Below are positions 22,166-32,658 of a DNA stretch of 64,000 bases, one piece after another (position 1 is the first letter of the stretch; every line of letters begins with the position of its first letter). Both the position numbers and the translations under genes were made by a program. The DNA lies in assembly GCA_021399435.1 (NCBI GenBank), contig JAJTUP010000049.1:124001-188000 (forward strand), in the 5' to 3' direction. Below the pieces are notes generated by a model, which saw only the letters and a list, made by a program, of their open reading frames with translations, did no database searches and had not been told where the DNA came from. The stretch comes from Diaporthe sp. PMI_573. Taxonomy: Eukaryota; Ascomycota; Sordariomycetes; Diaporthales; Diaporthaceae.

Positions 22166-23932
22166 ATGAGAATGGCCCTTACAGATGGCGGCCTACTGGG
22201 CATCGGCACCACGCTCGCGTTTTGGACCTCACTCGTACGTCGTGACGTGAACTGAGAAGCGACACCCGTGAACGGGCAGCTCTTACTGACCAGTTACCCC
22301 AGGCCACGGTGGCGTATATACTCATCACATTCACTTACAACATCTTCTTCCACCCGCTACGGTCATACCCAGGCCCGCTGCTATGGAGAGCCACGCGGAT
22401 CCCCTACCACATCAGGGTCCTAAGTGGAACCCTAGGCATCGACATGCTGGACATGCACAAGAAGTACGGCCCCGTGGTGCGCGTCGCCCCGGACGAGCTA
22501 TCCTTCGCAGACGCCTCGGCTTGGAAGGAGATCCTGGGCCACAACCCAAAAGGTGAGGAGTGCAGCAAGTGGGTGCCCTTCTACCGCCCCGTCCCCGAGG
22601 CGCCGGACAACATCATCTCGGCCGACCGGCAGAAGCACGGCATCATCCGCCGGCAGCTGTCGCACGGCTTCAGCGACCGGTCGATGCGCGAGCAGGAGCC
22701 CATCATCCGGTCGTACGTCGACCTGCTGATGCAACGGCTGCTGGAGAACTGTGCTGGGGGAAGAAAGCCGCTAGACATGACTGCCTGGTTCAACTTCACC
22801 ACCTTCGACGTCATCGGCGACCTGGCGCTCGGGGAGTCTTTTGGGTGCCTTGAGAAGTCGAACTGGCACTCGTGGGTCGAGACCATCTTCTTTCTCACCA
22901 AGGCCGGAGCGTACATGCAGACCGCTGCGCATTACCCTACCATCACGAGGCTGCTCCTGAATCTGGTGCCTAAGAGCTTGATGGAGGCGCATGATCAGCA
23001 TGGGCTTTTCACGCACAACAGGGTGGCTAAGCGGATGGAGCTGGGAAAGGTCCGACATGATTTGATTGAGGGCCTGCTTATGAAGCAGGAGGACTGGGTG
23101 AGTTGGATTTGTCCCCCTCAGGTGACAAATGATGGCCAGCAAGCAACATATCTGCCTGACCTGAAACTACCGTAAGCTCCTGGTCCGCGAGCTGACATTT
23201 ACTCATAGCAAATGCCTCAAAAGGACATCGAGTCCCACGCCGGTCTGCTCATCATAGCTGGGTCCGAGACCACAGCGACCCTGCTCTCGGGCTGCACGTT
23301 CCTGCTCCTGAACAACCCAGATGCCCTCGAAAGGCTGACCAAGGAGGTACGGTCGACCTTCAAGGAAGAATCGGAGATCACCATCACCTCAGCCGGGCAG
23401 CTGGAGTACATGCTGGCCTGCCTGGATGAGGCATTGCGATGCTACCCGCCTGTACCGATTGGTAACCCGCGTGTCGTCCCTAAGGGCGGGAGGGTACTGT
23501 GCGGGCGTTATGTTCCCGAAGACGTGAGTCCTCAACTGATTTCTCATTGTGTGAATAAACCAAGCGAGCAATTTTACTGACTTGAATCTGCCACAACAGA
23601 CCCACGTCGCCATCTGGCAGTGGGCGACCTTCCACTCCGAGGACAACTTCGTCGAGCCCTTCAAGTACCACCCAGAGAGATGGCTCAACGACGACAACCC
23701 CAGGTTCGCCAGCGACAAGAAGGAGGCGATGCAGCCCTTCTCATTCGGCCCGAGAAACTGCATTGGTCGGAACCTGGCGTACGCCGAAATGAGGACCATC
23801 ATGGCCCGCCTCGTCTTCAACTTCGACATGGCCCTCGCACCCGAGAGCAAGGGCTGGCTGGACCAGAAGATCTTTAATCTGTGGCAGAAGCCGCCGTTGA
23901 TGGTCCATTTGACTCCAAGGGTTCAGAACTAG
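22166..23932 (+). CDS. Cytochrome P450 monooxygenase, 4 exons
   Basis: Microsomal haem-thiolate monooxygenase of 503 aa: exons 22166-22234, 22303-23097, 23209-23523 and 23600-23932, all phase 0 with good GT-AG sites. The first about 30 residues are hydrophobic (membrane anchor), then FHPLRSYPGP, the proline-rich hinge. The I-helix has AGSETTA (about residues 304-310), the K-helix has EALR (ExxR, about 362-365), PERW follows, and the haem loop is PFSFGPRNCIGR with the ligand cysteine near residue 447. Text such as YGPVVRVAPDELSF and HGFSDRSMREQEP is typical of the fungal clade containing isotrichodermin C-15 hydroxylase (CYP65-like). Such enzymes tailor secondary metabolites, but no synthase gene lies nearby, so the substrate is unknown. 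All key residues are intact. An ATG two codons downstream (22172) is an alternative start. Confidence 0.94.
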
Positions 23933-24291
23933 AGTGGCGCTTGGTAGGCGTTTTGGTGTTTGGGCAAGTAGACAGAAACATACCAGGTCTATTGTGGCAT
24001 TTGTGGAGAGTTTGCTGCCCTTTTTGTTTCATAACCGTACAGCATAGTCAAGTAATGGAACGTGCATGTCAACTACTATTCAACATGGCACACCATGATT
24101 TGAACGCATTGAGCTGACACGGGCATGGAAGGCATCTGACTTTGGGCACGCTCTCTCAGCGACGCGCTCCTAAATGTGTATGGTTCCTCAAAATCGATTC
24201 GACCGAGTAAACAGTTGAATTGCTCGACAAATTCTAAAACAGAAGACGACATCATCAACCTCGCCAGGAAAAGTCCACACCCCCGCCCATA
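23933..24291. other. Convergent intergenic stretch
   Basis: Lies between the 3' ends of the P450 gene and the minus-strand gene at 24292. Nothing recognised beyond presumed terminators. Confidence 0.4.
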
Positions 24292-25062
24292 TCAACGCCT
24301 GTTCATCTGCCTGTTCCTGTTCCTCTGGTTCATCCTAGCCTGCCTCTCCGCTGCCGCCTTCGCAGCCTCGCGCGCCTCCTGGTCCAAGATGGCCAGGAAG
24401 GTGAGATAAGCGAAGAGCTCGAACCTCTCGCCCAGCTTGCCGTCAGCCCCGGAGTTGAACAGCTGATACCTGTTCGACTTGGAGCCGAACTTACCCGTCT
24501 GGGCGAACGCGGCAACGCACTCCTTCTGGTCCCGGCTGCCGTCCTGGCCCTCCGTGTCGAGCCGCAGCAGCTTCCACCCCCTCCCATTAGTCTCGGGGAC
24601 GCGCTTCGTGTAGTGGCCCACCTCGCCGCCGTCGCTCCACCGCCACTCGAACGTCTCGAGCCTGCGCTGCTGGCCGCCTCCCCCGACAGGCGCGGTGAAG
24701 CGGAACTGGCGGCCCCGGATCTCGATGCGCTCCGACTGTGAATTGTCCTTGGACTCGTCCGGGAACAGGATGATGTCGATGTCGCTGGGGACGCCGGAGC
24801 GGGCGCCAAGGAAGCGCAGCCACTTCATCTTGCCTTGCTTCTTGAACGGGACCGTCTCGACCATTGCGATCTTCTGGTCCTTCTTTGTTGGGCCGCCGAA
24901 GACCTCCATCCGGAGGCGGCCCGGGCACTGGTTGTGGATGCGAGCCATGGAGATTGCCTCCTTCTTGTGGGGGCCGACGCGGGCTTTTTGTCCGACGTTC
25001 CAGCCGCCCTTGTAGTAGTTGATGTGGCCAGAGCCGCTGGGTACGTAAGGTTGGGAGCTCAT
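24292..25062 (-). CDS. Hypothetical protein, 256 aa, basic tail
   Basis: Single-exon gene from the ATG at 25062. I do not recognise a named domain. The sequence looks folded: MEVFGGPTKKDQKIAMVETVPFKKQGKMKWLRFLG, IDIILFPDES, IRGRQFRFTAPVGGG, FEWRWSDGGEVGHYTKR, then WKLLRLD and NRYQLFNSGADG. This alternation of strands with a late hydrophobic helix (ERFELFAYLTFLAILDQEA) recalls tubby-C-terminal or LURP-one-like folds, but that is only an impression. The last 28 residues are Arg/Ala/Asn-rich and basic, possibly nucleic-acid or membrane binding. No signal peptide. Codon use is highly GC3-biased, which supports real coding. Confidence 0.72.
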   Translation of the reverse strand: MSSQPYVPSGSGHINYYKGGWNVGQKARVGPHKKEAISMARIHNQCPGRLRMEVFGGPTKKDQKIAMVETVPFKKQGKMKWLRFLGARSGVPSDIDIILFPDESKDNSQSERIEIRGRQFRFTAPVGGGGQQRRLETFEWRWSDGGEVGHYTKRVPETNGRGWKLLRLDTEGQDGSRDQKECVAAFAQTGKFGSKSNRYQLFNSGADGKLGERFELFAYLTFLAILDQEAREAAKAAAERQARMNQRNRNRQMNRR

Positions 25063-26340
25063 TGTGCTTGATTTTGGATGGTAATATTTCTTGAATTAAG
25101 ACGAATTAGAGAGGGACAAACAGCCGTTGGTCCAGCGTAAATTACCGTGGGCTTGGTTCTGGTCGAAGGAAAGAAATCGTCGTGGACAGATCGAAAGAGA
25201 AATTTCGGAAGAGTCTCCATGGTCCCCAATTCAGGGGACGGTCTTTAAAATAGAGAAGTGTTTGATTCCAGGCTCGAATCCCATGTTGGCTGCCGCTCGC
25301 AGTGGCCGTTCTCATGGCCCATGGTGGGCTTACGCTGACGGCCCTGGGCCAGCCAGGCGCGCCGACCATGTTCCAACAACACCTCAGACCGCGTGAAAAT
25401 ATCAGATGCATGTTAGAGCACTGCACAGTCAGCCCCCAAGTTTCCTTAAATATCCATGTACCGCCTCCACGGCCATCCTCCAATTGCACTGTGCCGCATT
25501 GCAAGCCCAATATGGCATGAGAGCGAGAGGTGGCAGCAAGGAACTTGTTGAACCTCAAAAGAAGACTCGAACTGAACTTGAAGGGAACACTAGATTTCGA
25601 ATAAGTGATTAGGATGAAACTTCGAGAACTGAGATCCAATAAAAAAATTCAAAATGGCCGCCTCTGCGACTACACTGTCTGTATTATTACGTGGTTGAAG
25701 TCGAGGCCATTTTCCAGGCCAATACAGTCGACATAAAAACTTCTTTTGAAAGCTAAAATGTTTAATTTGTGGTCCACCGTGGGGAAATGGAGCAGCTGTT
25801 CTATTTCCAGCTAGATTCGATCTCCATTTTGTTTTCTCCTCCCACATACGAGTAAACGCGTAAACTCTTCCCGCCCCCGGTAACCGGTGCCAACCCCACG
25901 CGGCACATCACCCCCAACTTCCCCAGGTTCATCCGAACTAATGACGAGTAAAATGACTAGCTGCCGTTCCCCATCGCTTCTATTCGGACCATTCCACAAC
26001 GCCGGGTCCTACAATAATCCCCAGCTCCTATACCAATGCTTTTCCGCTGTTCGGATATTTATCCTCTGCTCCACTATGCCCCCGAAAACTCCGAATTGAG
26101 TACTACCTGCCTCATGAGTATGGAACCTGTACACAATATTATGTCTGGTAAGAGGGTCTTCATCTCGTTAGGTCTTGGCAGCACGCACCCCGCTTGCAAT
26201 GGGTCTGTAGATCTTGCTTGCAAACACATAATGTCAAGTATTTAGGAGGGCCTTGGATATAAAATGGGGAGACACGCACAATTCTTCGTAGAGCAACAAT
26301 GAACAAGAACTATTCTTGACACTCCTGCCATCTGTCCAGC
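25063..26340. other. Intergenic, promoter of the metallo-beta-lactamase gene
   Basis: No gene recognised. TATAAAA at 26258-26264 precedes the next ATG by about 77 bp. Confidence 0.45.
26258..26264 (+). promoter_or_regulatory. TATA box of the metallo-beta-lactamase-fold gene
   Basis: TATAAAA, about 77 bp before the ATG at 26341. Confidence 0.5.
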
Positions 26341-27324
26341 ATGAAGACCAACGCAGTAAAGCTGTGGAGCCTCTGCGCAGCCCTGACTGGCTTCGCCGAG
26401 GCCCAATTTCAGGATTTCTTCAACATCACTACCTTCCCCAATGAGCAGAAGGAAAACGTCACAAAGTGGCTCAACGAGGCCCGCGCAACTGCAGGCCCGG
26501 AGTTCTCTGCATACTTTGGACACCGCTGTATCCTAGGACAAGTCTACCCGGAGCTCTCATCTGCCACACAACTGTCTGGCTTCATCGCCCCTCGCGAGGT
26601 CTTCGACCACCTCTACTACATCGGGCAGAGCGCGGTCTCCGCATGGGCATACGACACGGGTGAGGGGCTTGTAGTCTTCGACGCCCTGAACAACGCTGCA
26701 GAGGCCGAGGGAATCATCGTGCCGGCCCTGGAAAAGTTAGGCTTCGCCGGCACCGACATCAAGCACCTCGTCATCACCCACGAACACTTTGACCACTACG
26801 GTGGCGCACGCTGGCTGCAGGACACCTTCCACCCTGCCACGTACGCCTCGGCCCCGGCCTGGGCGGCCATGGTGAACGTGGCGGGCGGCCCGGTCCAGGA
26901 CAAGGTCATCGCCGAGGGCGACGTCCTCACCATCGGAAACGTCACGTTCAACTTTTACGTCACTCCGGGGCACACACCCGGCAGTGTATCCACGATCTTC
27001 AAGGTCTATGACAACGGTGTCGAGCACACGGCCGGCTTTTACGGCGGCACTGGCATTCCGAGCGCAGCATCCGCCAAGGATCAGCAGATTGCTTCGATGA
27101 ACCGGTTCGCTGACCTGGCAAAGGAGGCCAACGTTGATACACTCATCGCCAACCATCAGAACCAGGACCGCTCACTATACCATTTCGACCTTCTGGATCA
27201 CCGGCCGGATGGTGGTGATCACCCCTATGTTATTGGAGGAGATGCTTTCGATCGGTACCTCAGGATGAATGGACAGTGTGTCAGGGTCAAAGCTGCCAGG
27301 GATGGCCAATTCTTGCAGACTTGA
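26341..27324 (+). CDS. Secreted metallo-beta-lactamase-fold hydrolase, 327 aa
   Basis: Zinc hydrolase of the metallo-beta-lactamase superfamily, predicted extracellular. Single exon; residues 1-21 (ending GFAEA) are a signal peptide. The fold landmarks are complete: AYDTGEGLVVFDAL (first strands), ITHEHFDHYGG with HxHxDH at H147, H149, D151 and H152, TPGHTPGSVS with H211, and a late NHQNQD histidine (about 272) at the position of the sixth ligand. Spacing is closest to the B3-like branch. Fungal secreted members are of unknown physiological role and could act on lactams, lactones or other esters. Potential N-glycosylation sites occur at FNIT and GNVT. It is the last complete gene before the disrupted region. 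The start is fixed by the signal peptide and the TATA box. Confidence 0.9.
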   Translation: MKTNAVKLWSLCAALTGFAEAQFQDFFNITTFPNEQKENVTKWLNEARATAGPEFSAYFGHRCILGQVYPELSSATQLSGFIAPREVFDHLYYIGQSAVSAWAYDTGEGLVVFDALNNAAEAEGIIVPALEKLGFAGTDIKHLVITHEHFDHYGGARWLQDTFHPATYASAPAWAAMVNVAGGPVQDKVIAEGDVLTIGNVTFNFYVTPGHTPGSVSTIFKVYDNGVEHTAGFYGGTGIPSAASAKDQQIASMNRFADLAKEANVDTLIANHQNQDRSLYHFDLLDHRPDGGDHPYVIGGDAFDRYLRMNGQCVRVKAARDGQFLQT

Positions 27325-27626
27325 TCATTGACATGTATATATGCCGCCTATACGAGCGCTCGAATAGTTAATAAAGTCACGAGCCCTATGTGTTCTGTTG
27401 CTGCCCATTTCGTATAAAAAGAATAGACAATCCCACAATTCGTGGTGGTGTTGTCACTTGCAACAATCAAGTCTGTGTCAGCGGCCCGAAACTTGAGGCC
27501 TCGTTTCACCCTGACCGGATTAGACTACCACACACCATGGTCGAGGCCAAGAAAAGAGGCCGACCGCTTATTTGACCGGCCATTATTCGCACCCGAGCTT
27601 ACACAACATTGATAGCACTCTCTGCC
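27325..27626. other. Intergenic, no gene seen
   Basis: 302 bp between the end of the metallo-beta-lactamase gene and the 3' end of the split transporter gene; convergent. Confidence 0.4.
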
Positions 27627-27889
27627 CTAATCCTTCAACACACGATCAATCGCCCTTTTCCCAAAGATATACATCGGAATCGTCGTTGGTAATGTCGCCC
27701 CTACCGTCAAGCCGCCAATTACAAAGAACACGTTCCGCACCCCTCGCTCCGCGACCCAGTCATTTGCATAGAATGTGAGTCCAAATACAAACATGTTCTT
27801 GACAAAGTTCATAATCGCAAAGGCTTCGGCGGATTGCTCGCGATGGGAATCACTCACATATGTCACGACAGCCGTGGTGCCAAATTACA
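27627..27889 (-). pseudogene. Split MFS transporter, C-terminal part
   Basis: Reads on the minus strand TTAVVTYVSDSHREQSAEAF, then AFAIMNFVKNMFVFGLTFYA, then FFVIGG and PMYIFGKRA to a TAA at 27627-27629. This is the last two membrane segments and tail (about 86 aa) of an MFS multidrug or organic-solute transporter, without any start. The frame begins at ATTACA (27884-27889). The rest of the same protein lies at 45081-46635 on the same strand and ends at a second ATTACA; the last codons there (INLGV) and the first here (FGTTAVVTYV) are adjacent in the family. Between the halves is a TAA codon, present in both hexamer copies, where the family usually has glutamine. This is the 3' end of one gene interrupted by about 17.2 kb. 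Confidence 0.85.
27884..27889 (+). repeat. ATTACA direct repeat, left end of the 17.2-kb insertion
   Basis: Copy at the left break; the partner is at 45075-45080. Deleting 27890-45080 restores the transporter frame (GTG TAA TTT GGC on the minus strand). It is therefore interpreted as a target-site duplication. Confidence 0.75.
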
Positions 27890-28514
27890 GGATAAAGAGT
27901 GGTGAGGGAGTTTTAGGTGCGTCTTCCGATAGTCAGGCCCCTAAAGAATATGGCACCCGGAACCGGCCTCAGTAACGGGCCTCAAGTACCTTCTTGCAGC
28001 TACTCTTGTACCCCATCCAACATTCTGGCACAGTAAAATAGAGCAACTTGCAGCGGCCAGGCTGCTAGCCGGTGCAGAAGGTCAAAAGCACTTATAGCTG
28101 TTGGCCCCCTACGTTTGAAAAGTAACATCTTCTTAATCAACTCAATACCTTCTATTCTACGAAACTTGTTCCACGACATCGGATATTGTACTCATACTTT
28201 GCCCAAGATAGAGTCTCGCATTACATCTCAAATTAACTAGAGCAAGGTGCTAGATAATTGTAGGCCTGACCCGGTTATTTTTACCGAGCTCCAGCGGCTA
28301 GTATTACACGGTAATTAGCGACGGCCCCTGCTTCCCCTACTTTCCGACAAGCACAAGGCCCACCTTATAGATATTGTTACGGGGTGCAGTGATTTACGTA
28401 GCTAGTGCGATGCATTTTTCTTGGCCGTCGGTACTATAAGTACCTGACAAGCTTCCGCCATTCTAGAAGGCAGAAGCAACAATTCAACTCATTCTTCTTT
28501 TATTATAATTTACT
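27890..28514. other. Left edge of the insertion, non-coding
   Basis: Between the left direct repeat and the decayed ORF. No gene seen. AT content rises to the right; a CT-rich, promoter-like patch precedes 28500. Confidence 0.4.
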
Positions 28515-29060
28515 GTGACTGTGTCTGATCAGAACCCAAACACTGCTTTTATCGCCTTCGTGGCCCTTCCGGCCCTTTTTCATTATCTCTTCTTTCTTCG
28601 CGTTGGAGCCCTCTGGCAGTTTTCTCTCTCTCTCGCTCAGAGGGGCCAGCAGAACGCGCACCTATGCTCGGCTTGGTGGCCCGTTTTTAATATAAAAAGA
28701 CGATAGATATATTTCTGCGAGACGTTAGCTAATACTAGCTATTAGAAAGAGTACTTAGTGTCTCTCTCTTATAAGACAAGAGGTCTAGTAGACTCTTTCG
28801 TTTATTTCTTTATACGGGAGGCAGAGACAAAGTAATATAGACCGATTTACAGCTAGAATTTAGTCTATATCTATACAAAAAACCTTAGTAGACTCTACAA
28901 GCAATTTTCTAGAAAGACAATTAATCTAAGGCTTTAGCAATATTTATTAAATGCCGTCAAGATTAAAATCACACCGCATTTTGAGCTTAGACGAGAGCTA
29001 AAACTAAAACTTATAATGGGACCTAACTTATTGCATAGATTAGTCGTCTGGCCATTATAG
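28515..29060 (+). pseudogene. RIP-decayed ORF, possibly a DUF3435/tyrosine-recombinase relic
   Basis: One frame can be followed for about 180 codons, broken only by TAG and TAA codons, which RIP creates from CAG, CAA or TGG; no frameshift is needed up to about 29055. Readable parts include VDSFVYFFIREAETK, IYTKNLSRLYKQFSRKTI, ITPHFELRRELKLK and IMGPNLLHRLVVW. The order (a region ending in FxREAE, a helix ending LYxxF, then xLRREKxKxxM, then LLxxLxxxW) recalls the N-terminal half of fungal DUF3435 recombinases, where KEKPxMxxxDLLxLLxxHW is typical. It lies about 0.6 kb inside the left edge and points inward, as Starship captains do. The region beyond the W is not recognisable and the catalytic R-H-R-Y residues were not found. 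The assignment is by pattern only and could be wrong. Confidence 0.3.
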
Positions 29061-29863
29061 CTCTAAGTGTCTATTTGTTCACAGTAAATGATTTTATTTA
29101 GATTAAGTTAAAGCATAGTCTCGGTTAAGCCGTTCATGATAAATAGTCGAAATTTAATATTGACAGCTCAAATCTGGATATCATAATACCTGTGACACGG
29201 TGATCGGCTCGAGCGGTCGTAGCATTTGGTACATATTTCGAGAACCGCGCCGGTAGATAAAGATAGGCAAGTACAAGAAAACAAAAAGATGTTGAGGGAA
29301 ACAAAGTTGAGGTCAGTAGTCAAGAAACCCTACATGCCTCCAGTCTCGTTTGCTATTGTCGATACAACTCGTGATGTGAAGGATCCGACACACAGGCTTT
29401 AATTTGCGGGGATGTTTTCAACCATCTCTTCCATCCAGCCCCCTCTTCCATGCCACCCGTCCCTCCTTATCCCCGAAATACAGTGAATCGGACATGACGG
29501 TTGTGAGGAGCTGTCTTTGCCCGTGTGACGGCTTTCAGCACTGAATTCCGCTGCCCTCAGAGCCGCGGGAACACACCTGGATCATTGACGTGTTGCACCC
29601 GCACGAGTGGCTGCCCTTCGGTTGCCTTACGGCTGCCTATTGAGAAACACGGGGAGCAGACACAAGAGATACTGCCAAGGGATGCAATACCTGTGATGCG
29701 GTCCGCGCTTCCGGTTTCGTGATTGGGTATATCTGCCGCGCCGCACTGGCAGCCTCGTAGGTCCTGAGAGGTACACCTGAGAGGTACCTGGTCGACAAGC
29801 CTCACGGTACCTTTCCCAACTGCCGAACAGTGATCAGGCAGTCGTGCGTACTGTAGCCCCTGA
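29061..29863. other. AT-rich to mixed sequence, no gene seen
   Basis: Composition changes from AT-rich to balanced near 29200. A short direct repeat CTGAGAGGTAC occurs twice (29764-29774 and 29779-29789). Confidence 0.4.
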
Positions 29864-30355
29864 CTAAGAGGCAGCGCCGCAATAGCATGCTGGGCGCCCT
29901 CATTCGTGCTAAGACTATCTCGCCCTGCAGCGTGCCTCCGGCCAACAAGCATTAGCAATTTCATGGACGACGTGGTTGATAGCCTCACTACGCAGCTACG
30001 AACAATCGGCACCGACATTGACGGACAGCCGTCGAGGGCCCATGGGCAAGCATACAAGACGGAAGTGTGCACCCGATTTGTTTGGCAGTGGCTCTTCTTC
30101 CCTGGGGCTGTGACTCTGGCCACTGCCCTCGCCTTGCTGGCAGTCACCATATCCCCCAGGTCTGGTAGCAGGTCTACTAGGCAGTGGAAGACATCTAATC
30201 TCCCGCTGCTTTTCTATGGCCTGGGTCGAGATATCGGTGCCGGTAAGGTCACCGACGACCTACTGAGTGAGGAGGATCTTTCGAGGATAGCGAAGGAATG
30301 CAAGGTCAAATTCAGCAGGGAAGACGATGAGTGGCGTTTTCATGCAGTTGAATGA
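29864..30355 (+). pseudogene. C-terminal remnant of a fungal membrane protein (DUF3176-like)
   Basis: An open frame of 163 codons with no start. It reads ISNFMDDVVDSLTTQLR, then RFVWQWLFFPGAVTLATALA with one strong membrane helix (about 20 residues), then RQWKTSNLPLLFYGLG and an acidic/basic tail ending DEWRFHAVE. This is the layout of the C-terminus of the large ascomycete family of DUF3176-type membrane proteins: a final ectodomain helix, a VxWxWLxLP transmembrane start, WKSSxLxLLF, and an EKxAKxxxVxL tail. The expected N-terminal membrane helices and the cysteine-rich ectodomain are missing upstream, where stop codons occur (TGA at 29861). I therefore call it a 5'-truncated copy. An unrecognised upstream exon is possible. 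Confidence 0.5.
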
Positions 30356-30838
30356 ATTCCCTTTCCCCTGTTCAATGAATGGGCGACTCATCACAAGTCC
30401 CTATTTAATAACAGTTTGAGAACTTTAGTATGTATGCCCTATGTGCTCAAAGGTGATGAACCCTTGTAGCATTCCCTTTTTCGATGGGCAAGGGTATTTT
30501 CCTTTTTTTGGGGGGGGGGGGGCAAGAGAATTATGGACTGCTTGTATTATTTATAGAGCTGTGCTATGCCACTCCGCTGAGATAGAAATGCAGATGGTTT
30601 AAAGTACAATACGTACCAGGTCGCGGATTCGGACACCATAGAGACCTGATTGAGTCTGCACTCTTCAGCACGAGGGTGCGCAAGCGAGAAACATTACAAT
30701 TGCCAATTATTTTCAGAACGAGACAAATATTCGTCAATTCATGGCGTCATCATATAATCTAGTGATATCTTCATAAGTCTGAATAGCATATCAAGTTTTC
30801 GCTTTCCTCCTCTTGATAACAGTCTACCTGCCCCATAC
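30356..30838. other. Intergenic with a poly-T/poly-G tract
   Basis: Convergent gap. T7 followed by 13 consecutive G at 30503-30522, an unusual homopolymer pair that may also be an assembly weak point. No gene. Confidence 0.5.
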
Positions 30839-31899
30839 CTAACGCCCATCGTGCGGATCCAAATCCGTAATCTTCGCACCGCCCACTGGAGTTCCGTTGT
30901 GCTGGAAGTAAAACCAATGAAGGGCCAACAAATCCTCCTCAGAGAACCAAGAAATTCCGTCCAAGGAAGTGTACATGATGGTGACTGGATTGTTATCCTT
31001 CGTGCCGGGTATCTTCTCAGACTTCTCATCCTCATTAGACCCTGCGTCCCAATGGCGGAAGCCCAAGATGTGCATGAACTCGTGCGCGAGGATTTTCTCC
31101 AAGCGGCGCGGATCCTTTTCAAATAAAGACTTCTTGAGCGCGAAGCGCGAGATGCGCAACTGCCAGAGCTCGCGCGGGTCGCTGGGAAAGAAGGCCTCCG
31201 CGAGGACGTCATCAGGGAGTTCCGGGTCGTAGCAGATGCGGAAGACCTTGCGGTCCGAGTCCGGCGCGTAGGCAAAGGTGATCCCAACCTTCTTCCTCTT
31301 GAATGTCTTGGCCACCTTTCGCGCGGCTCTTATGACAGAATTGACGGTTCGAGGCTTGGCGGATAGGTTTTTGTTTCTCGCATTGATAAAGCTGTCGCTG
31401 TCCACGTCGAAATCGATGATGCCGTTGCTTGGCATGAGGCGGTGAATCTTGTCTTGGCTGCGATGCACGCGGACCTGCCGCACAGTACTTGGTGGCGGCG
31501 CAGAGGCATTCCGATCCTCGCTCGTAGCGGCCTTGAACAGCTCAGACACAATGCTCGTGCCGTGCAAAGGAGTTGCGGTCACCAGAGATTTCAGGGTAAG
31601 AATGGCTTTGTCCCCGCCAGGTCCCTGTGCTTCATCACGAGTCTCGAGCAGGTAGCAATGGCGGCCCGTCCCGACAACTTGCTTGATGGCAAGCTGATCT
31701 CTGTCTGTGCCCGTCCCAGTGGAACCTGATGGGACCACAGGTCGGGTCTCCAACTGCAGAGGTCATACAGAGTCAGATATAACGATCAAGTGACTAAATG
31801 ATCAGATAAACAGGCAGATTTACTTATAATAGACGGGGCGACTTTCATCACGTGGGCGTCTTCGACGTTCTGAAGCTGTGGGAAGGCGGTGGGCTGCAT
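30839..31899 (-). CDS. Zinc metalloprotease of matrixin type (HExxHxxGxxH)
   Basis: The main exon, 31753-30839, encodes 304 residues after the acceptor CTCTGCAG at about 31754. A first exon from the ATG at 31899 (MQPTAFPQLQNVEDAH) joins in frame with a weak donor at 31851 (GTGATG); this junction is uncertain. The catalytic core is AHEFMHILGFRHWD, with zinc ligands H224, H228 and H234 and catalytic E225 (numbering in the main exon), and a Met-turn IMYTS around M260, the metzincin signature. The domain begins near residue 107 (NGIIDFDVDSD), where a matrixin strand is expected. Residues 1-100 are hydrophilic with GTGRHCYLLETRDEAQGPGGDKA. No signal peptide is visible, unusual for a matrixin, so it may be intracellular or the first exon may be wrong. 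It lies inside the 17.2-kb insertion and looks intact, making it the best cargo-gene candidate. Confidence 0.72.
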
Positions 31900-32642
31900 G
31901 GTTCGGTGACGTTAAACGGCGAGTAGTTGCTAGTCGGTAATGAAATACTTCAAAGCAAACACGGAGTAAGCTTCCCAGGAGCTTGGTCGAAGACAGAGCG
32001 GGGTAGCAACGGATCACAGAATTTGAGCGCGGTCATCGTATGAGATGAATGAAAGAAGAGGAAGCGGCATATATATATTCGCAAGTCAGGCGACGTGAGG
32101 TTGGAAAGTGTCATACTCCCCATTTCAAGATGAACAAAATTATATCACATCCCCAGCCCAGGATTCGGGGATCGTCTCAACGAGTCACCCATGAGCAGGA
32201 GGGTGGCAGCAAGTGTGGATCTGGAACCAGACGGAGCTTGGCAGGTCGACGTCTGTGACACTATCCCACAGTTCACCAGCAACCCGAGCTGACGGAACAG
32301 GGGCATAAACTAGATCGCTTTGTAGGCCTTTCACATGCTCGACGCAACGGCAAACCAGATGCCAGAAACTACTCATTGATAAATATTGACCCACACCTCC
32401 GCCATCAGGGACAGCCTGGCAGCTCCCTAGCTGTGCAAGTGGGTGTCTCGAACCTGACCCTTCGATCCACATGAGCTCATGTGCGCCGTCATGCCCATAC
32501 ATCGGCTTGGCCAGAGCGGGCAGCTACGCCCAATCACCAGCCAGGACCGGCTCGTTGGGGGACAACTTGATCTTTGGTGGGACGGTGGGTTTCTGACCTT
32601 TATGCATCTATTCATTTAAAAGACTATTAGGGAAACGGTAGA

Positions 32643-32658
32643 TATATCTTATATACCC
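32643..32658 (+). repeat. 16-bp target-site duplication, left
   Basis: TATATCTTATATACCC, identical to 33123-33138, flanking the 464-bp repeat copy 2. Confidence 0.8.

Noticed and set aside
20129..23932. Secondary-metabolite cluster around the P450
   Set aside because: No polyketide synthase, peptide synthetase, terpene cyclase or prenyltransferase within the window; one P450 and one broken dehydrogenase are not enough.
29557..30150. 197-codon minus-strand ORF
   Set aside because: Overlaps the plus-strand membrane-protein remnant, which has recognisable family text; the minus reading has none.
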